DNA of 64,000 nucleotides. Origin: an uncultured Draconibacterium sp. Its GTDB lineage: Bacteria; Bacteroidota; Bacteroidia; Bacteroidales; Prolixibacteraceae. Positions 38,266-46,404 of the stretch are shown piece by piece. Both the position numbers and the translations under genes were made by a program. The notes beneath the pieces are model-generated. The model made no database searches. It saw only the letters and a program-made list of their open reading frames with translations, and was not told the origin of the DNA. The stretch covers positions 1,956,501 through 2,020,500 of the forward strand of contig NZ_OY781365.1 of NCBI RefSeq assembly GCF_963676815.1. Reading direction: 5' to 3'. Position 1 is the stretch's first letter. Every line of letters begins with the position of its first letter.

Positions 38266-38724
38266 TTAAATTGAAGTTGCTACAATATCGTCAATTGTTG
38301 ATTTTACTATTGAACACCCAATAAAATACATGATTGCTGAAAAGAGTAATCCAATAATCAGTGAGATTATTATCATTGAACTAACAAATCCAGCAATCGC
38401 ACCTATTAGCAATCCAATTGAGATGGATAAAAACAATAATGAGTCTAACTTAACTTCCCAAAATATTTTAATTTTCTTTGAATCAATTCTTTCAATTCCA
38501 ATTAATCCTTCTCTAACTATTTTCATTGCTTCGATTTTATTCTGTCCGGAGTGTGTAGTAATTCTCACAATCCTTTTGAATTTTATCGTATCGTTTTGAA
38601 TTTCCGATCTGGCATCAAAGTTTTTTAATGTTTCCTGAATTTTTTTCTTGAAAGAATCAATATAAACATCCGAATTTACATGAATTGCCTTTTCTTCTGT
38701 GTTCGAATATTTTAGTAAGCTCAT
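38266..38724 (-). CDS. Small membrane protein, 152 residues
   Basis: A soluble, charged N-terminal half (FKKKIQETLKNFDARSEIQ, RIVRITTHSGQNKIEAMKI) and two adjacent C-terminal membrane segments (LLFLSISIGLLIGAIAGF and IIISLIIGLLFSAIMYFIG). No known motif. Base composition is AT-rich compared with the housekeeping genes around. The stop codon is followed at once by palindrome 1, which suggests a mobile gene-plus-site unit. Confidence 0.7.
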   Translation of the reverse strand: MSLLKYSNTEEKAIHVNSDVYIDSFKKKIQETLKNFDARSEIQNDTIKFKRIVRITTHSGQNKIEAMKIVREGLIGIERIDSKKIKIFWEVKLDSLLFLSISIGLLIGAIAGFVSSMIIISLIIGLLFSAIMYFIGCSIVKSTIDDIVATSI

Positions 38725-38839
38725 ATACTTTCAATTTTTATAATTTTTCATCGTTGGTGCGTCCCTATGTTTCGGGATGTAATCCGTTTCTCAGCCAGCA
38801 GCTGAAAGTTTGTTAATTTCAATTTTGCCGAATTGCACA

Positions 38840-38854
38840 CCGATTGCAAATCGG
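38840..38854. repeat. Hairpin CCGATT-gca-AATCGG in a short dispersed-type repeat
   Basis: A 6-bp perfect stem with a 3-base loop, set within GCCGAATTGCACACCGATT-type sequence between the 37-codon gene and the 152-residue gene (38725-38879). The surrounding 155 bases hold no other gene. Similar hairpins occur in Bacteroidota intergenic repeats as I recall; copy number was not checked. Confidence 0.35.
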
Positions 38855-38879
38855 CGCGAGCAGCGAGGTTGAGGATTGG

Positions 38880-38993
38880 TTACTTAGGGTTATTCCATCC
38901 CACTAAAATTTCTCCGAAAGCATAATCAAGCAACACAACTATCACTATTATTATTGCAATAATCCCAATAACCTTTAGTATTTTCTTTTTCAT
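38880..38993 (-). CDS. 37-residue single-span membrane peptide
   Basis: ATG at 38993 (after aaattaaaa) opens 37 codons ending TAA at 38880. The peptide is MKKKILKVIG, a hydrophobic core IIAIIIVIVVLL, then DYAFGEILVGWNNPK. A basic start, one membrane helix and a polar tail make it a credible small protein. It begins 45 bases after element 2, as a cassette gene would. Function unknown. Confidence 0.5.
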   Translation of the reverse strand: MKKKILKVIGIIAIIIVIVVLLDYAFGEILVGWNNPK

Positions 38994-39037
38994 TTTTAAT
39001 TTATTTAGGTTGATATTTCGTTGATTCCCCGGCTTTC

Positions 39038-39170
39038 GGCTAACGGTTAGTACATGTTGTCGGGGCGGATTTCGGAGAGCGTTTCTGTCCGAAGGACACG
39101 GAACTGCGAAGCGAGAATCCGCAGTTGGCGTACCACCGAACCCAGCCCTGCAATATGTACTGTGTTAGCC
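39038..39170 (-). repeat. attC-like imperfect palindrome 2 (133 bp)
   Basis: Ends in GGCTAAC (39038) and GTTAGCC (39170). AGTACATGTTG (39049-39059) pairs with CAATATGTACT (39151-39161), and the stem continues with GGGGCGG/CCAGCCC and TTCGG/CCGAA, leaving mismatches and bulged bases as attC sites do. The 60-base centre is not conserved. It starts 10 bases after the stop of the 204-residue gene on the minus strand. Confidence 0.55.
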
Positions 39171-39180
39171 ATAGTAGTTT

Positions 39181-39795
39181 TTATTCACTTTTAACTCCAT
39201 AAATTAAAAATTCTTCAATGTCTGACTCAACAGGGAATAATAATATTTTTCTGTTTTGTGTCAACGGTGGCTTGATATAGCCAACTGGCTGCAAAATTTT
39301 CCGTGTGGAGTTGTCTTTATATATTGATTTTAATAAGTCATTTAATTTGTAGACAGTAATGAATGTGTCATTGTCATACGACTCAGCATTTATTGGGTAA
39401 ATCATAGGTTGGTCAGCTGGAACAAGATTGTATTCATTTAGTTTCTTAATACATTCACTAACAGTCTTATTTCTCCTGTCATTCCAGTCAACACTACATG
39501 CAAATTTTTCCCAAACCATTTTATTGTCTATGAAATTGTAGATGTAAAAATATTCTTCCCACTCACAAGCAAGTACCGACATTGGAGAAAAAATGTATGA
39601 TACAAATCCCTTTTCAGACCAGCCAACTATCCTCAATTCTCCAAAATCTTCTTTTTCTGATTCTTGTCCATTTTCAGAAGTCTCAATTTTAATAGGAGTA
39701 TTCTTAAACCATTTTAATTCGGTGTCATTATTCTGAGCATTTACATTTAAAATGATTAGAAGGAATACTATCAATATGTATAGACTGTTTTTCAT
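39181..39795 (-). CDS. Exported protein of unknown function, cassette-like gene
   Basis: 204 residues from ATG at 39795 (MKNSLYILIVFLLIILNVNA, signal peptide); the frame extends to 39831 but that start would lie inside the flanking GGCTAAC box. The mature part has FGELRIVGWSEKGFVSYIF and two Cys (SVLACEW, KFACSVDW). No family recognised. AT-rich codons. Flanked by GTTAGCCATAGTAG on the left and CTATTATGGCTAAC on the right, an inverted pair. Confidence 0.7.
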   Translation of the reverse strand: MKNSLYILIVFLLIILNVNAQNNDTELKWFKNTPIKIETSENGQESEKEDFGELRIVGWSEKGFVSYIFSPMSVLACEWEEYFYIYNFIDNKMVWEKFACSVDWNDRRNKTVSECIKKLNEYNLVPADQPMIYPINAESYDNDTFITVYKLNDLLKSIYKDNSTRKILQPVGYIKPPLTQNRKILLFPVESDIEEFLIYGVKSE

Positions 39796-39806
39796 TTTAC
39801 TATTAT

Positions 39807-39962
39807 GGCTAACGTACATGGAACCCAACAAGTTGGGTTATATTTCTATTATCGGGTTGGGTTATACACCCAAATTGGGGGAGTAACCCAACTTTGTGCT
39901 TAAATTCTATATTCGGGCGCGTATTCAACGGTTTTGGTTTTTAATTGTGTATAAAGTTAGCA
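39807..39962. repeat. GGCTAAC-to-GTTAGC block with nested TTGGGTTA palindromes
   Basis: Starts with GGCTAAC (39807) and ends with GTTAGC (39961). Inside, CCCAACaaGTTGGG forms one hairpin, and GTTGGGTTA pairs with TAACCCAAC around a smaller CCCAA/TTGGG hairpin. Outer arms pair only over the terminal six bases, so relation to the two attC-like elements is uncertain. 39963-40100 shows nothing I can name. Confidence 0.45.
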
Positions 39963-40100
39963 TTCTGTTTAACAAAAACAATATGTTCTTGAGTAAGAGA
40001 CAAAACAGCAAGCGAGCACAAATTTGGTATTTTAATCCGCATCTCCCGTTCTGCCTTAACTTTCGGGGCTTACACCTAATCTAAAAACTTATAACTACCT

Positions 40101-40400
40101 GATTTTAAACCTCCCTGACGTGAGGAAAGTTGGTTTCAAACACGTTTTTTTTCATCCTGACGCAAGGAAAGTTCATTTCAAACACGTTTGTTTCCTTCCT
40201 GACGGGAGGGAAACTGGTTTCAAACGCATTTTTTTTGATGCCGACGACGATGCTACCGGTTTAAAACGCGTTTTTTCCCTTCCCGACGCAGTGAATATTA
40301 GTTTCAAACACGTTTTTTTTCACCCTGACGCGAGGAAAGTCGGTTTCAAACACGTTTTTTCGCGTCCCCAGCTAACAGAAGTGGGTTTCAAACGTATTTT
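40101..40400. repeat. Tandem array, strict 42-bp period (eight units)
   Basis: The core TTTCAAAC recurs with its first base at 40134, 40176, 40218, 40260 (TTTAAAAC), 40302, 40344 and 40386, always 42 bases apart; a shortened first unit sits at 40103. Each unit also holds CGTTTTTT and CCTGACG. The period is 14 codons, and the plus-strand frame gives FKHVFFHPDARKVG-type repeats but lacks an ATG. It lies beyond the 3' end of the activase gene. Confidence 0.85.
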
Positions 40401-40489
40401 TTCTTGTGCACAGCACATAGTTGGTGGTGCAAAATGCATTTTGCAGGGGAATTACTATCGTGGGCAAACAAACAGTTGCCTTGGAGACA

Positions 40490-40532
40490 GGGAACCGATC
40501 CGTATTTATGCAGTTATACGGATCGGCTTCCC
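40490..40532 (-). terminator. Hairpin at the end of the dehydratase-activase operon
   Basis: CCGATCCGTAT (40495-40505) pairs exactly with ATACGGATCGG (40516-40526), extended by GGGAA/TTCCC. It starts 3 bases after the activase stop on the minus strand. There is no T run, so it may protect the 3' end rather than terminate. A 16-bp perfect palindrome also lies at 40429-40444. Confidence 0.5.
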
Positions 40533-40534
40533 AC

Positions 40535-41443
40535 CTATCCACCAATCTCGGCCTCAATACCGTATTTCCCGAATATGGCAATCGCCCTGTTCTGTTCTTC
40601 TTCGGTGGGCTCTTCCATATTGAATTCGTTGTATTTCGACCCAAGTTTGTTGTACTTGTTAGCTGCAATATTGTGGTAAGGCAATAAGTTTACCACGGGC
40701 TTTTTACCCGGCAAGGCAGCAATAAATTCCGCCATTTCGGTAAGCGTGTTGTGGTCGGCATTTACATTGCGGATAAACGGCACTCGAATATTGATGTTCG
40801 CACCATTTTCGGCCAGCAGCTGAAGATTTTTCAAAATAAGCTTATTGCTTACGCCTGTCCATTTTTTATGTTTCGCCTCATCCATCAGCTTTAGGTCGAA
40901 CAGGAAAAGTTCGGTCTTTTTAGCGACTTCCAATAGAGTTTCGGTGTCGGCAAATCCGCAGGTATCCACGGTTCGGTGCAGTTTGTTTTCGCCACAGGCA
41001 TCCAGCATCTGCATCAGAAACTCCGGATGCATCAAAGGCTCACCACCCGAAAACGTAACTCCACCGTTCGATTGCTCGATGTGTACGCGCTCGCGTTCAA
41101 TGATCTGCATCAGCTCCTCCACCTCGTAGGTTCGTCCCGACATTTCGATGGCTTTCGTTGGGCATACATCGGCACAAATACCACAAAGGGTACAGGCCTG
41201 GTAATCGGTAACAATTCCTTTTGGCGTAAGTGTAAGCGCATCTTCCGGGCACATATTTACACACTCCTGCGCCCCGATACATTTCGACTCGGTGTACAGT
41301 TTTTGTACACCCGGCGACTGGCTTTCGGGGTTGTGACACCACTTACAGCTCAACGGGCATCCCTTCATAAACAGGGTGATGCGAATACCCGGACCATCGT
41401 TAATGGCGTAACGTTTTATATCGAATATTAATGATTGATTCAT
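40535..41443 (-). CDS. Glycyl-radical enzyme activase (radical SAM)
   Basis: 302 residues. The radical SAM motif is MKGCPLSCKWCHNPE (Cys29, Cys33, Cys36). A ferredoxin-like insert (about 50-110) carries two more 4Fe-4S motifs, CIGAQECVNMCP and CTLCGICADVCP. GGVTFSGGEPLMHPEFL binds S-adenosylmethionine. It abstracts hydrogen from the glycyl-radical glycine of its partner, encoded 173 bp upstream. The insert type fits activases of dehydratase-type partners. The intervening sequence is a large palindrome. Confidence 0.92.
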   Translation of the reverse strand: MNQSLIFDIKRYAINDGPGIRITLFMKGCPLSCKWCHNPESQSPGVQKLYTESKCIGAQECVNMCPEDALTLTPKGIVTDYQACTLCGICADVCPTKAIEMSGRTYEVEELMQIIERERVHIEQSNGGVTFSGGEPLMHPEFLMQMLDACGENKLHRTVDTCGFADTETLLEVAKKTELFLFDLKLMDEAKHKKWTGVSNKLILKNLQLLAENGANINIRVPFIRNVNADHNTLTEMAEFIAALPGKKPVVNLLPYHNIAANKYNKLGSKYNEFNMEEPTEEEQNRAIAIFGKYGIEAEIGG

Positions 41444-41471
41444 TTTAAATGTTTACCAAGTTATTGTTGCA

Positions 41472-41589
41472 TACCCCCCGTTTCCGCCGGGCCTTCTTCG
41501 AAGTCTCCGGCTCCAACTGTCCCCCTAAATTAGGGGGGACAGTGGAGGCCGCAAGCTCCGTTTACGGAGCGAGGCCGAAACGGGGGGTA
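41472..41589. repeat. Large nested palindrome between dehydratase and activase genes
   Basis: Outer arms TACCCCCCGTTTC and GAAACGGGGGGTA (13 bp, exact). Inside: ACTGTCCCCCTA with TAGGGGGGACAGT around a short loop, and GCTCCGT-tt-ACGGAGC at 41555-41570. It is GC-rich in an otherwise AT-richer spacer of an operon. Likely a small non-autonomous or REP-type element. Confidence 0.7.
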
Positions 41590-41616
41590 CTTATAACTTT
41601 ATCCTCACTTGCTCTA

Positions 41617-44076
41617 TTAAAGCACCTCGTTTTGTGTGCGGTCAATTACCTCCTGTTGCAGATCGGCATTCATGTCGTTAAAGTAATCGCTGTACCCGGC
41701 CATACGAACCAGCAGGTCCTTGTAATCTTCAGGACAAGCCTGTGCCGCCAAAAGCGTAGCCGTATCAACAATATTAAACTGAATGTGGTGACCGCCCAAC
41801 GAGAAATAACTGCGGATAAGGTGACCCAGTTTCTCCACGTCTTTGTCGCGTTTCAGCAAACTTGGCACAAAACGCAAATTCAACAAAGTACCTCCCGATT
41901 TCGACTGATCGAGTTTACCCAGCGAGCGGATAACGTTTGTTGGTCCGTGTGTATCGCAACCATGCGACGGTGATGTACCATCGGAAATTGATTTACCTGA
42001 AAAACGTCCGTTTGGTGTAGCTCCCAGCACCAGTCCAAAATACACATGGCACGTGGTCGATAGCATATTTAAATGGAATACTTCTCCTTTGGTATTTGGT
42101 TTTCCTTCAATGGCAGCTAGTAAATCGTTGTACACCTGCACGGCAATGGTATCGGCATATTCATCGTCGTTACCAAAGAACGGCGTACGGTTCAGAATAC
42201 GCTGGCGCAACACTTCTTCGCCTTCGAAGTTTTTGGCCACAGCACCAAGAATGGTGTCCATCGAGAAGGTCTTGTCTTCGAAAACATGCTTTTTCAGCAC
42301 CGATAAACTATCAGTTGTTGTACCCAAACCGGTACATTGAATGTAGTTGGTGTTGTAGCGCGGACCTCCGTTGTAATAGTCTTTTCCTTTCGAGATACAA
42401 TCTTCAATTACCACTGAAAGGAAAGGTGCCGGCGCATATTTGGCAAACATCTGGTCGATGTAGTTGCTTACACGTATTTTCTGGTCTACCACAAAATTCA
42501 GCTGCTTCAGAAATGCTTCATACAGCTCATCGAAACTTTTAAATTCGCGTGGATCGCCGGTTTCAATACCGGCCACTTTTCCGGTAACCGGGTCGATACC
42601 ATTATTCAGTGTAATCTCCAGCACTTTCGGAACATTAAGGTAACCGGTAAGCAGGTAGGCTTCTTTACCAAAAGCGCCCACCTCGATACAACCACTGCAG
42701 CCGCCTTCGCGTGCATCCTGCAACGATTTCCCCTGGTTCACCATTTCCTGGATGTACATATCAGGATTAAACACCGATGGATAACCGTGTCCCTGTCGGA
42801 TCAGTTTTCCGGCGGCCTGTAAAAACTCGTCGGGAGTAACTTTGGCAATGTGCACCGAGTTACCCGGCTGCAACACGTGAAGTTCTTCAATTACTTCCAG
42901 CATCATATACGAAACCTCGCTTACGCCGTTGGTTCCGTCGGGTTTAACACCTCCAATATTAATGTTGGTAAAATCGTTGAATGTACCACTTTCGCGCGCT
43001 GTAATGCCCACTTTTGGTGGCGCAGGGTGGTTATTTACTTTTATCCAGAAACAGCTGATCAATTCTTTGGCCCCATCGCGGGTCAGCGTTCCTTCTGCCA
43101 GTTCTTTTTCGTAGAACGGAGTAAGGTGCTGATCGAAATGGCCCGGATTCATGGCATCCCAACCGTTTAATTCGGTAACGGTTCCCAGGTGCACAAACCA
43201 ATACATCTGAATGGCTTCCCACACGTTTCGTGGTGCGTTGGCCGGAACCCAGCGACACACTTCTGCAATTCGCTTCAACTCGGCAACACGTTTCGGATCG
43301 CTTTCGGTTTTTGCCATTTCCTCTGCCAGGTCAGCATGGCGCTCAGCAAAAACAATAGCTGCGTCACACGACACGTCCATCGCTTTTAATTCCTCCAGCT
43401 TCTCAGTGGCTTCCGGGTCGTTCATAAAATCGAGGCGATTGATATGATCGTTGATCTCCTTTTTATAATCGAGCATCCCCTTTTTGTAGATCGCTCCATC
43501 CAACGCGGTATGACCGGGAGCACGTTGCTCCATAAACTCGGTAAATACACCGGCTTCATAAGCACGTTTCCATTCGTTTGGCACGTGACTAAAAATACGC
43601 TCGCGCATGGTACGGCCTTCCCAGTATGGAATTACTTCCTGTTCGTAGGTATCAATATCTTCCTGCGAAATGGTGTACTGTTGCTGATCGCGTGTGTTCA
43701 ACACATGAAAATCCTCAACGCTGTGACAGGTTAATTCCGGAAAGGTTGGAACCGATTTCGGCACCGGACCACGTTCGGCAACAATCAATTCATCGTCGCC
43801 TATATAGATGGTTTTTTGCTTACAAATTTCAAGAAAATTAAGGGCGCGCATCATCGGATCGGAATACTTGCCGTAGTTTTCTTTGTAAAACTTTGTGGTG
43901 ATCAGGGCGCGTTCAATCGACAGCGACTCCTGTGTTTCAACACTAAGTTTGCGTAAACGCTGAACGCGTTCGTTCATACCCGGACCAATGGCATCAGGGT
44001 GCGGTGTATAAAAATTCCCTTCAGCACCAGCCGGGCGCTCGGGTGTCTTTATGGTTAGTTCATCTGCAAAAGACAT
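41617..44076 (-). CDS. hypD: Glycyl-radical dehydratase, trans-4-hydroxy-L-proline dehydratase type
   Basis: 819 residues. The thiyl-radical site is REGGCSGCIEVGAFG, with Cys463 and Glu465, the Cys-x-Glu pair of dehydratase-type glycyl-radical enzymes. The C-terminal radical loop is VRMAGYSDYF with Gly794. Long stretches (TVYIGDDELIVAERGP-like, TFPELTCHSVEDFHVLNTRD, ISQEDIDTYEQEVIPYW) match what I recall of HypD, which dehydrates hydroxyproline to pyrroline-5-carboxylate under anaerobic conditions. About 30 extra N-terminal residues are present. No proC is adjacent. Its activase is the next gene downstream. The exact substrate is inferred. Confidence 0.85.
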   Translation of the reverse strand: MSFADELTIKTPERPAGAEGNFYTPHPDAIGPGMNERVQRLRKLSVETQESLSIERALITTKFYKENYGKYSDPMMRALNFLEICKQKTIYIGDDELIVAERGPVPKSVPTFPELTCHSVEDFHVLNTRDQQQYTISQEDIDTYEQEVIPYWEGRTMRERIFSHVPNEWKRAYEAGVFTEFMEQRAPGHTALDGAIYKKGMLDYKKEINDHINRLDFMNDPEATEKLEELKAMDVSCDAAIVFAERHADLAEEMAKTESDPKRVAELKRIAEVCRWVPANAPRNVWEAIQMYWFVHLGTVTELNGWDAMNPGHFDQHLTPFYEKELAEGTLTRDGAKELISCFWIKVNNHPAPPKVGITARESGTFNDFTNINIGGVKPDGTNGVSEVSYMMLEVIEELHVLQPGNSVHIAKVTPDEFLQAAGKLIRQGHGYPSVFNPDMYIQEMVNQGKSLQDAREGGCSGCIEVGAFGKEAYLLTGYLNVPKVLEITLNNGIDPVTGKVAGIETGDPREFKSFDELYEAFLKQLNFVVDQKIRVSNYIDQMFAKYAPAPFLSVVIEDCISKGKDYYNGGPRYNTNYIQCTGLGTTTDSLSVLKKHVFEDKTFSMDTILGAVAKNFEGEEVLRQRILNRTPFFGNDDEYADTIAVQVYNDLLAAIEGKPNTKGEVFHLNMLSTTCHVYFGLVLGATPNGRFSGKSISDGTSPSHGCDTHGPTNVIRSLGKLDQSKSGGTLLNLRFVPSLLKRDKDVEKLGHLIRSYFSLGGHHIQFNIVDTATLLAAQACPEDYKDLLVRMAGYSDYFNDMNADLQQEVIDRTQNEVL

Positions 44077-44805
44077 GACTTGAAAAAATTAAGTTAAACA
44101 AAAAGTAAAAGAAACAGGGTTAACCTTTGGGGTAGATTCTAAGCATACAAAATCCAGCACTCAAACAAGCACCGGTAGCTTACTAATAGATTCGATATTT
44201 TTAATTTCGATATCACTTTACTTCTTTAATGCGGTAAATTTAGATAATTATTCATTTCGTTCGCACAGTAGCTGCTTAAGATCATAAAAAATATAACAAT
44301 TTAAATAAAGTTCCAATAAACTATAAACCAGCAGTATCGAGCCATAATACCGAAAATAAAAGTACTGAATTTGAATTTTGAAGATCGGTACCGAACAGAT
44401 TTGTAATAAACACAAGCTTCCGAAATACGTAAAATTCTAAATTTCAGCACTAAACCTATCAGGTGAATCACGATTAGAAGCAGGCATAGTACGAAAAGCT
44501 CGTTGAGACTTTAAGTAGCGTGTAAAATTTGAGTTAAAGGGCATTGCCGGTAAAGTATGTTTCCCAAATCGGCAGCTATGCGCAAATATTTTTTTGTTTT
44601 TTCGCAAAAAAAATAGTACTCTACCTCTGATTTCATCTTAATAACAGCAATTATAGGATTAGATGTTTATTCAAAAAACGGAATTCAGAAAAGCATAACA
44701 ACAGCTAAGGATTAAAGCACATATCAACTAAAAAAAGAAAATGTACCTCACGAGGGAGAAGCTCACCTGATAAGCACCAACAAATATTTTGATGTTGACG
44801 GACCT
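44077..44805. other. Intergenic region between divergent hypD and BCCT genes
   Basis: About 730 AT-rich bases that must hold the promoters of both divergent units. I find no exact TAnnTTTG box, no RNA gene and no convincing small ORF; an A/T-run inverted repeat (TTTTTTG/CAAAAAA) lies near 44590-44611. The 3' part (44716-44805) is an open frame continuous with the BCCT gene but without ATG, GTG or TTG. Confidence 0.5.
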
Positions 44806-46385
44806 GTGTTTTGGCCGGCCGCGATATTAATTATCGTTTTTATTGCGATTACCTTAATTGTAGGTAAACCAATGGACCAGATTTTCTCTACAATCCAAAC
44901 TTCAATATCGGATTATTGCGGATGGTTTTTTGTTATCTCAGTAAATTTATTTCTCTTTTTCGTGCTGTTTATTGCATTCAGCAAGTTTGGAAAAATAAAG
45001 CTGGGAGGAAGCAAAGCCAAACCCGAGTTCTCGAAAGGCGCTTGGTTTGCCATGCTTTTTAGCGCCGGAATGGGAATTGGTATTTTATTCTGGAGTGTTG
45101 GCGAACCGATTAATCACTTTATCCATCCTCCGGGTGGCGAGCCACGAACCATTGAAGCAGCCCGCATGTCGATGGAGATTACTTTTCTGCACTGGGGCCT
45201 GCATGCCTGGGGAATTTATGCGCTGGTAGGCATGTCGCTTGCCTTTTTTACTTTTAACCGAAAACTGCCACTTACCATCAGCTCGATTTTTTACCCTTTG
45301 TTGGGAAAAAAGATTTATGGCCCCTGGGGAAAAGCCATTAATGTACTTGCCGTTGTTGCAACTCTTTTTGGCCTGGCAACCTCGCTGGGTATGGGGTTCA
45401 ACAGGTTAGCGCCGGATTGGCTCATCTTTTTAATATGCCCGACACGCTAACCTCGCAGGTTATTTTAATCATCGTAATCACACTTGCTGCAACAGCCTCG
45501 GTAGTAGCCGGGTTAAGTGGTGGTGTAAAACGATTGAGTGAATTGAATATGATCATCGGGGCAGTGTTCCTGCTTTTTATGATCGTTGTAGGACCAACAC
45601 TTTTTATTTTCGATTCGTTTATTCAGAACGTTGGAGGATATGTACAGAACTTTTTCGAGCTGTCGACATGGACAGAAACCTACCAGCAATCGAACTGGCA
45701 AAACGACTGGACCGTTTTTTACTGGGCCTGGTGGATTAGCTGGTCGCCATTTGTGGGTATGTTTATCGCCCGCATCTCAAGAGGAAGAACAATAAAAGAA
45801 TTTGTTTTGGGCGTATTGATTGTGCCAACACTTTTAACATTTTTATGGCTGTCGACATTTGGCGGTAGCGCCATGTTTATCGAGCTAAACTCGATGGCCG
45901 ACATTGCCGGTGCGGTAACCAGTAACATTGCCACTTCGCTTTATGTGCTGCTGGAACAATTTCCGATATCTGCCGTAACTTCTACGGTTGGAGTAATTTT
46001 GGTAGCCAGCTTTTTTGTTACTTCTTCCGACTCGGGTTCGTTAGTGGTTGATTCGTTAACTGCCGGCGGAAAACTGGATGCACCGGTACCTCAGCGTATA
46101 TTTTGGGCCTTAACCGAGGGCGCCGTGGCTGCAGTGTTGTTAGTAGGTGGCGGACTGGGAGCTTTACAAACAGCAGCAATATCAACCGGTTTACCATTCG
46201 CTATAATTTTACTTTTTGTGGTTTGGAGCTTGCTAAAAGGATTGCGCGAAGAACACAATGACCTTATGGAAGTGAAACGCGAAAAAGAGCATCAGGAATA
46301 TTTAGACACCATTTCGAGGATGCTGCAAAAACGCGGAAAAACACAAACAGCAGTAAAACCACAAACAAATAAAGACAATTCATAA
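44806..46385 (+). pseudogene. BCCT-family betaine/choline transporter broken by a one-base frameshift
   Basis: Two frames together encode one BCCT transporter. The first (44806-45450) has SAGMGIGILFWSVGEPINHF; the second (open from before 45417 to 46385) has the TM8 signature WWISWSPFVGMFIARISRG and DSGSLVVDSLTAGG. Adding one G to the four-G run at about 45391-45394 restores VQQVSAGLAHLFNMPD across the join. The start is also odd: family-like residues LISTNKYFDVDGP lie upstream of the only standard start (GTG 44806). Either a recent pseudogene or a homopolymer sequencing error. An intact product would import betaine-type solutes with sodium. Confidence 0.85.
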
Positions 46386-46404
46386 CCCTATAAATAGTAT
46401 AAAC

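Noticed and set aside
38183..39170. Definite integron attC sites
   Set aside because: Boxes end GTTAGCC/GTTACCC rather than full GTTRRRY and no integrase is visible; only attC-like is claimed.
40101..40400. CRISPR array
   Set aside because: Units are 42 bp in total with degenerate cores and no unique 25-40 base spacers; no cas genes lie nearby.
40120..40623. 167-residue protein encoded by the tandem array
   Set aside because: It needs a GTG start inside the repeat, runs antisense into the activase gene and has no ribosome site; kept only as a coding possibility in the findings.
41472..41589. Replication origin or plasmid iteron region
   Set aside because: Only nested hairpins are present, with no DnaA boxes, iterons or rep gene.
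45417..46385. A separate second BCCT gene
   Set aside because: Its sequence continues the first frame exactly after adding one G, so both are one broken gene.
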